Of a stretch of DNA of 64,000 nt, positions 63,031 through 64,000 are shown piece by piece. Position numbers and translations under genes: made by a program. Source of the stretch: Proteles cristata cristata (Eukaryota; Chordata; Mammalia; Carnivora; Hyaenidae); contig JAESUZ010003163.1 in the NCBI GenBank assembly GCA_017311185.1, positions 186,001-250,000 of the forward strand, given 5' to 3'. Below the pieces are notes generated by a model, which saw only the letters and a program-made list of their open reading frames with translations, had not been told where the DNA came from and ran no database searches. Positions within the stretch are counted from its first letter, which is position 1; each line of letters begins with the position of its first letter.

Positions 63031-63044
63031 ACTTAAAAGCTGTA

Positions 63045-63240
63045 CTCAAATTAGCCATTATTTACTTAACATTGAGTAAGTGCCAAGAATTACGGGTTAA
63101 TATGTGAATTATCTCATTTGGTCATTACCAAGTAATGAGAAAACTGGAGCTTAGAGAGATTTAATGCAGATTTGAGAGTCGTAAACAACATGATAAATAA
63201 TAAGGTTAAATTGGATGGGATTGAATCCAGTGCTCTCAGA
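63045..63240 (-). repeat. MIR SINE relic
   Basis: TGAATTATCTCATTTGGTCATT and AATGAGAAAACTGGAGCTTAG, then AGAGAGATTTAATGCAG, follow antisense MIR. Confidence 0.65.
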
Positions 63241-63261
63241 CCCATATACTCCATCTCCATC

Positions 63262-63395
63262 TCTGATTCTCAGACCAGCAGCTTCAGCATCATCTGGGAA
63301 CTTGTTAGAAATGCAGACTCTCAGACTTCACACTAGATGTGCTGAATCAGACTCTGCATTTAAATGAAGTTTCCAGTTCAGAAAATGTGGAGGCC
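63262..63395 (+). mobile_element. MER5A-like hAT-Charlie MITE
   Basis: CTTCAGCATCATCTGGGAAC, TTGTTAGAAATGCAGACTCTC, GAATCAGACTCTGCATTTAAA: the order and spacing match MER5A. Confidence 0.85.
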
Positions 63396-63404
63396 TCATT
63401 AAAT

Positions 63405-63565
63405 GGTGTAGTTAAAAGGCTCAGGAGGTAGCACACCAGATTTGGATGGGCCTAACTTTAGGTTTTAGCTTTGTGACCTGGGCAGGTCTTTTCCTGTGGA
63501 CCTCAGTTTTCTCATCTTTAGGTGAGGCAAGTTGTCTTTTAGCTCTAACATTTTATGGTTCTAAG
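63405..63565 (+). repeat. MIR-like relic
   Basis: TTAGCTTTGTGACCTGGGCAG, TTTTCCTGTGGACCTCAGTTT and TCATCTTTAGGTGAGGCAAG, with AGCTCTAACATTTTATGG, follow a MIR variant. Confidence 0.65.
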
Positions 63566-63879
63566 TCCCAGGTCTTTCACTGGGTTTGAATAGTGGAGGA
63601 GGTAAATGGTGATTTGGGGTAGGAGGATCAGCATAAATACACTTATGAATGAGTATACCATGAGTGGAAAATTCTGGATTTTACTAAAAGAAGTGCGTTT
63701 TCATATAACTTTATCCTTTCCAAATTTTGTGTTTGAATTAAAGGGAAAATTTCACCAGAAGCTTAAAATTTAGGAAATATATTCTTTCAGCATGTCTTCA
63801 AATCTGGGGCCCCACATTTAAGGCTGATGTGCTAATGCTAGTGTGGCAATTATTTTTTCATTATTTGGCTTATTGTAAT

Positions 63880-64000
63880 TCTTTTTTTTTTTTTTAAATT
63901 TTGAGAGTGACAGAGCAGCAGTGGGAGAGGAGCAGACAGAGATAGGGAGACACAGAATTTGAAGCAGGCTCCAGGCTCTGGGCTATCAGCACAGAGCCAG
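63880..64000 (-). repeat. Can-SINE, cut by window end
   Basis: A T-run, then TTTTGAGAGTGACAGAGCAG and GAAGCAGGCTCCAGGCTCTG; the head lies beyond 64000. Confidence 0.92.

Larger units (their letters stand above)
39683..64000 (+). other. CECR2: CECR2 intron 1 (5' part; continues past window)
   Basis: The intron opens with GTGAGTGG. I searched the translated frames for the residues expected after FEIE in CECR2 (the ELEAAL-type start of exon 2) and did not find them, so the intron is longer than 24 kb. The first 4 kb has no SINE; the 50.3-62.3 kb part is mostly L1 and SINE. Confidence 0.85.

Overview
This is a mammalian window, almost certainly from a carnivoran and most likely a cat-family genome. 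The evidence is the repeat load: more than 70 tRNA-derived carnivore SINEs (Can-SINE/SINEC) on both strands. These read GGGGCGCCTGGGTGGCTCAG at the head, have a CT-rich tract, and end in AAATAAATAAA. Carnivore-type L1 3' ends (GGGGATGAGCACTGGGTATT...) also occur. There are no bacterial-type operons, phage genes or CRISPR arrays. The window lies around the 5' end of one protein-coding gene.

The only protein-coding sequence I can support is the first coding exon of CECR2, on the + strand at 39557-39682. It encodes 42 residues beginning MCPEEGGAAGLGELRSWWEV and ends exactly at a GTGAGT donor in phase 0. CECR2 is a bromodomain, ISWI-associated chromatin-remodelling factor. The exon sits in a CpG island (about 39050-40430) with GC boxes, a G-quadruplex-capable tract, a (GCC)6 run and two short upstream ORFs. 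No CECR2 exon 2 is visible downstream, so 39683-64000 is the start of a long first intron.

Layout. 1-37800 is upstream intergenic DNA made of SINEs, L2 and MIR relics, L1 fragments, a solo LTR candidate, hAT-type MITEs and a U2 snRNA pseudogene (9212-9397). 37800-43900 holds the CECR2 promoter and proximal intron 1 and has no recognisable SINE or L1. 43900-46150 is a SINE cluster, and 46150-50320 is again almost SINE-free. 50320-62300 is a dense patchwork of L1 fragments (antisense to CECR2 where the strand can be read) riddled with SINEs. 62300-64000 carries old MIR and MER5-type relics and ends inside a SINE.

The observations most worth a second look are:
- a near-consensus CTCF motif 2.7 kb upstream of the CECR2 start;
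- a possible 36-nt in-frame microexon in intron 1;
- CECR2 uORFs overlapping a GCC repeat;
- two extremely short retroinsertions with perfect target-site duplications (a SINE reduced to 46 bp and an L1 tail of 49 bp);
- two back-to-back perfect 18-bp palindromes;
- eight copies of one young SINE subfamily.

Repeat family names are from memory of consensus sequences. Boundaries are by eye, and the divergent old elements are the least certain.
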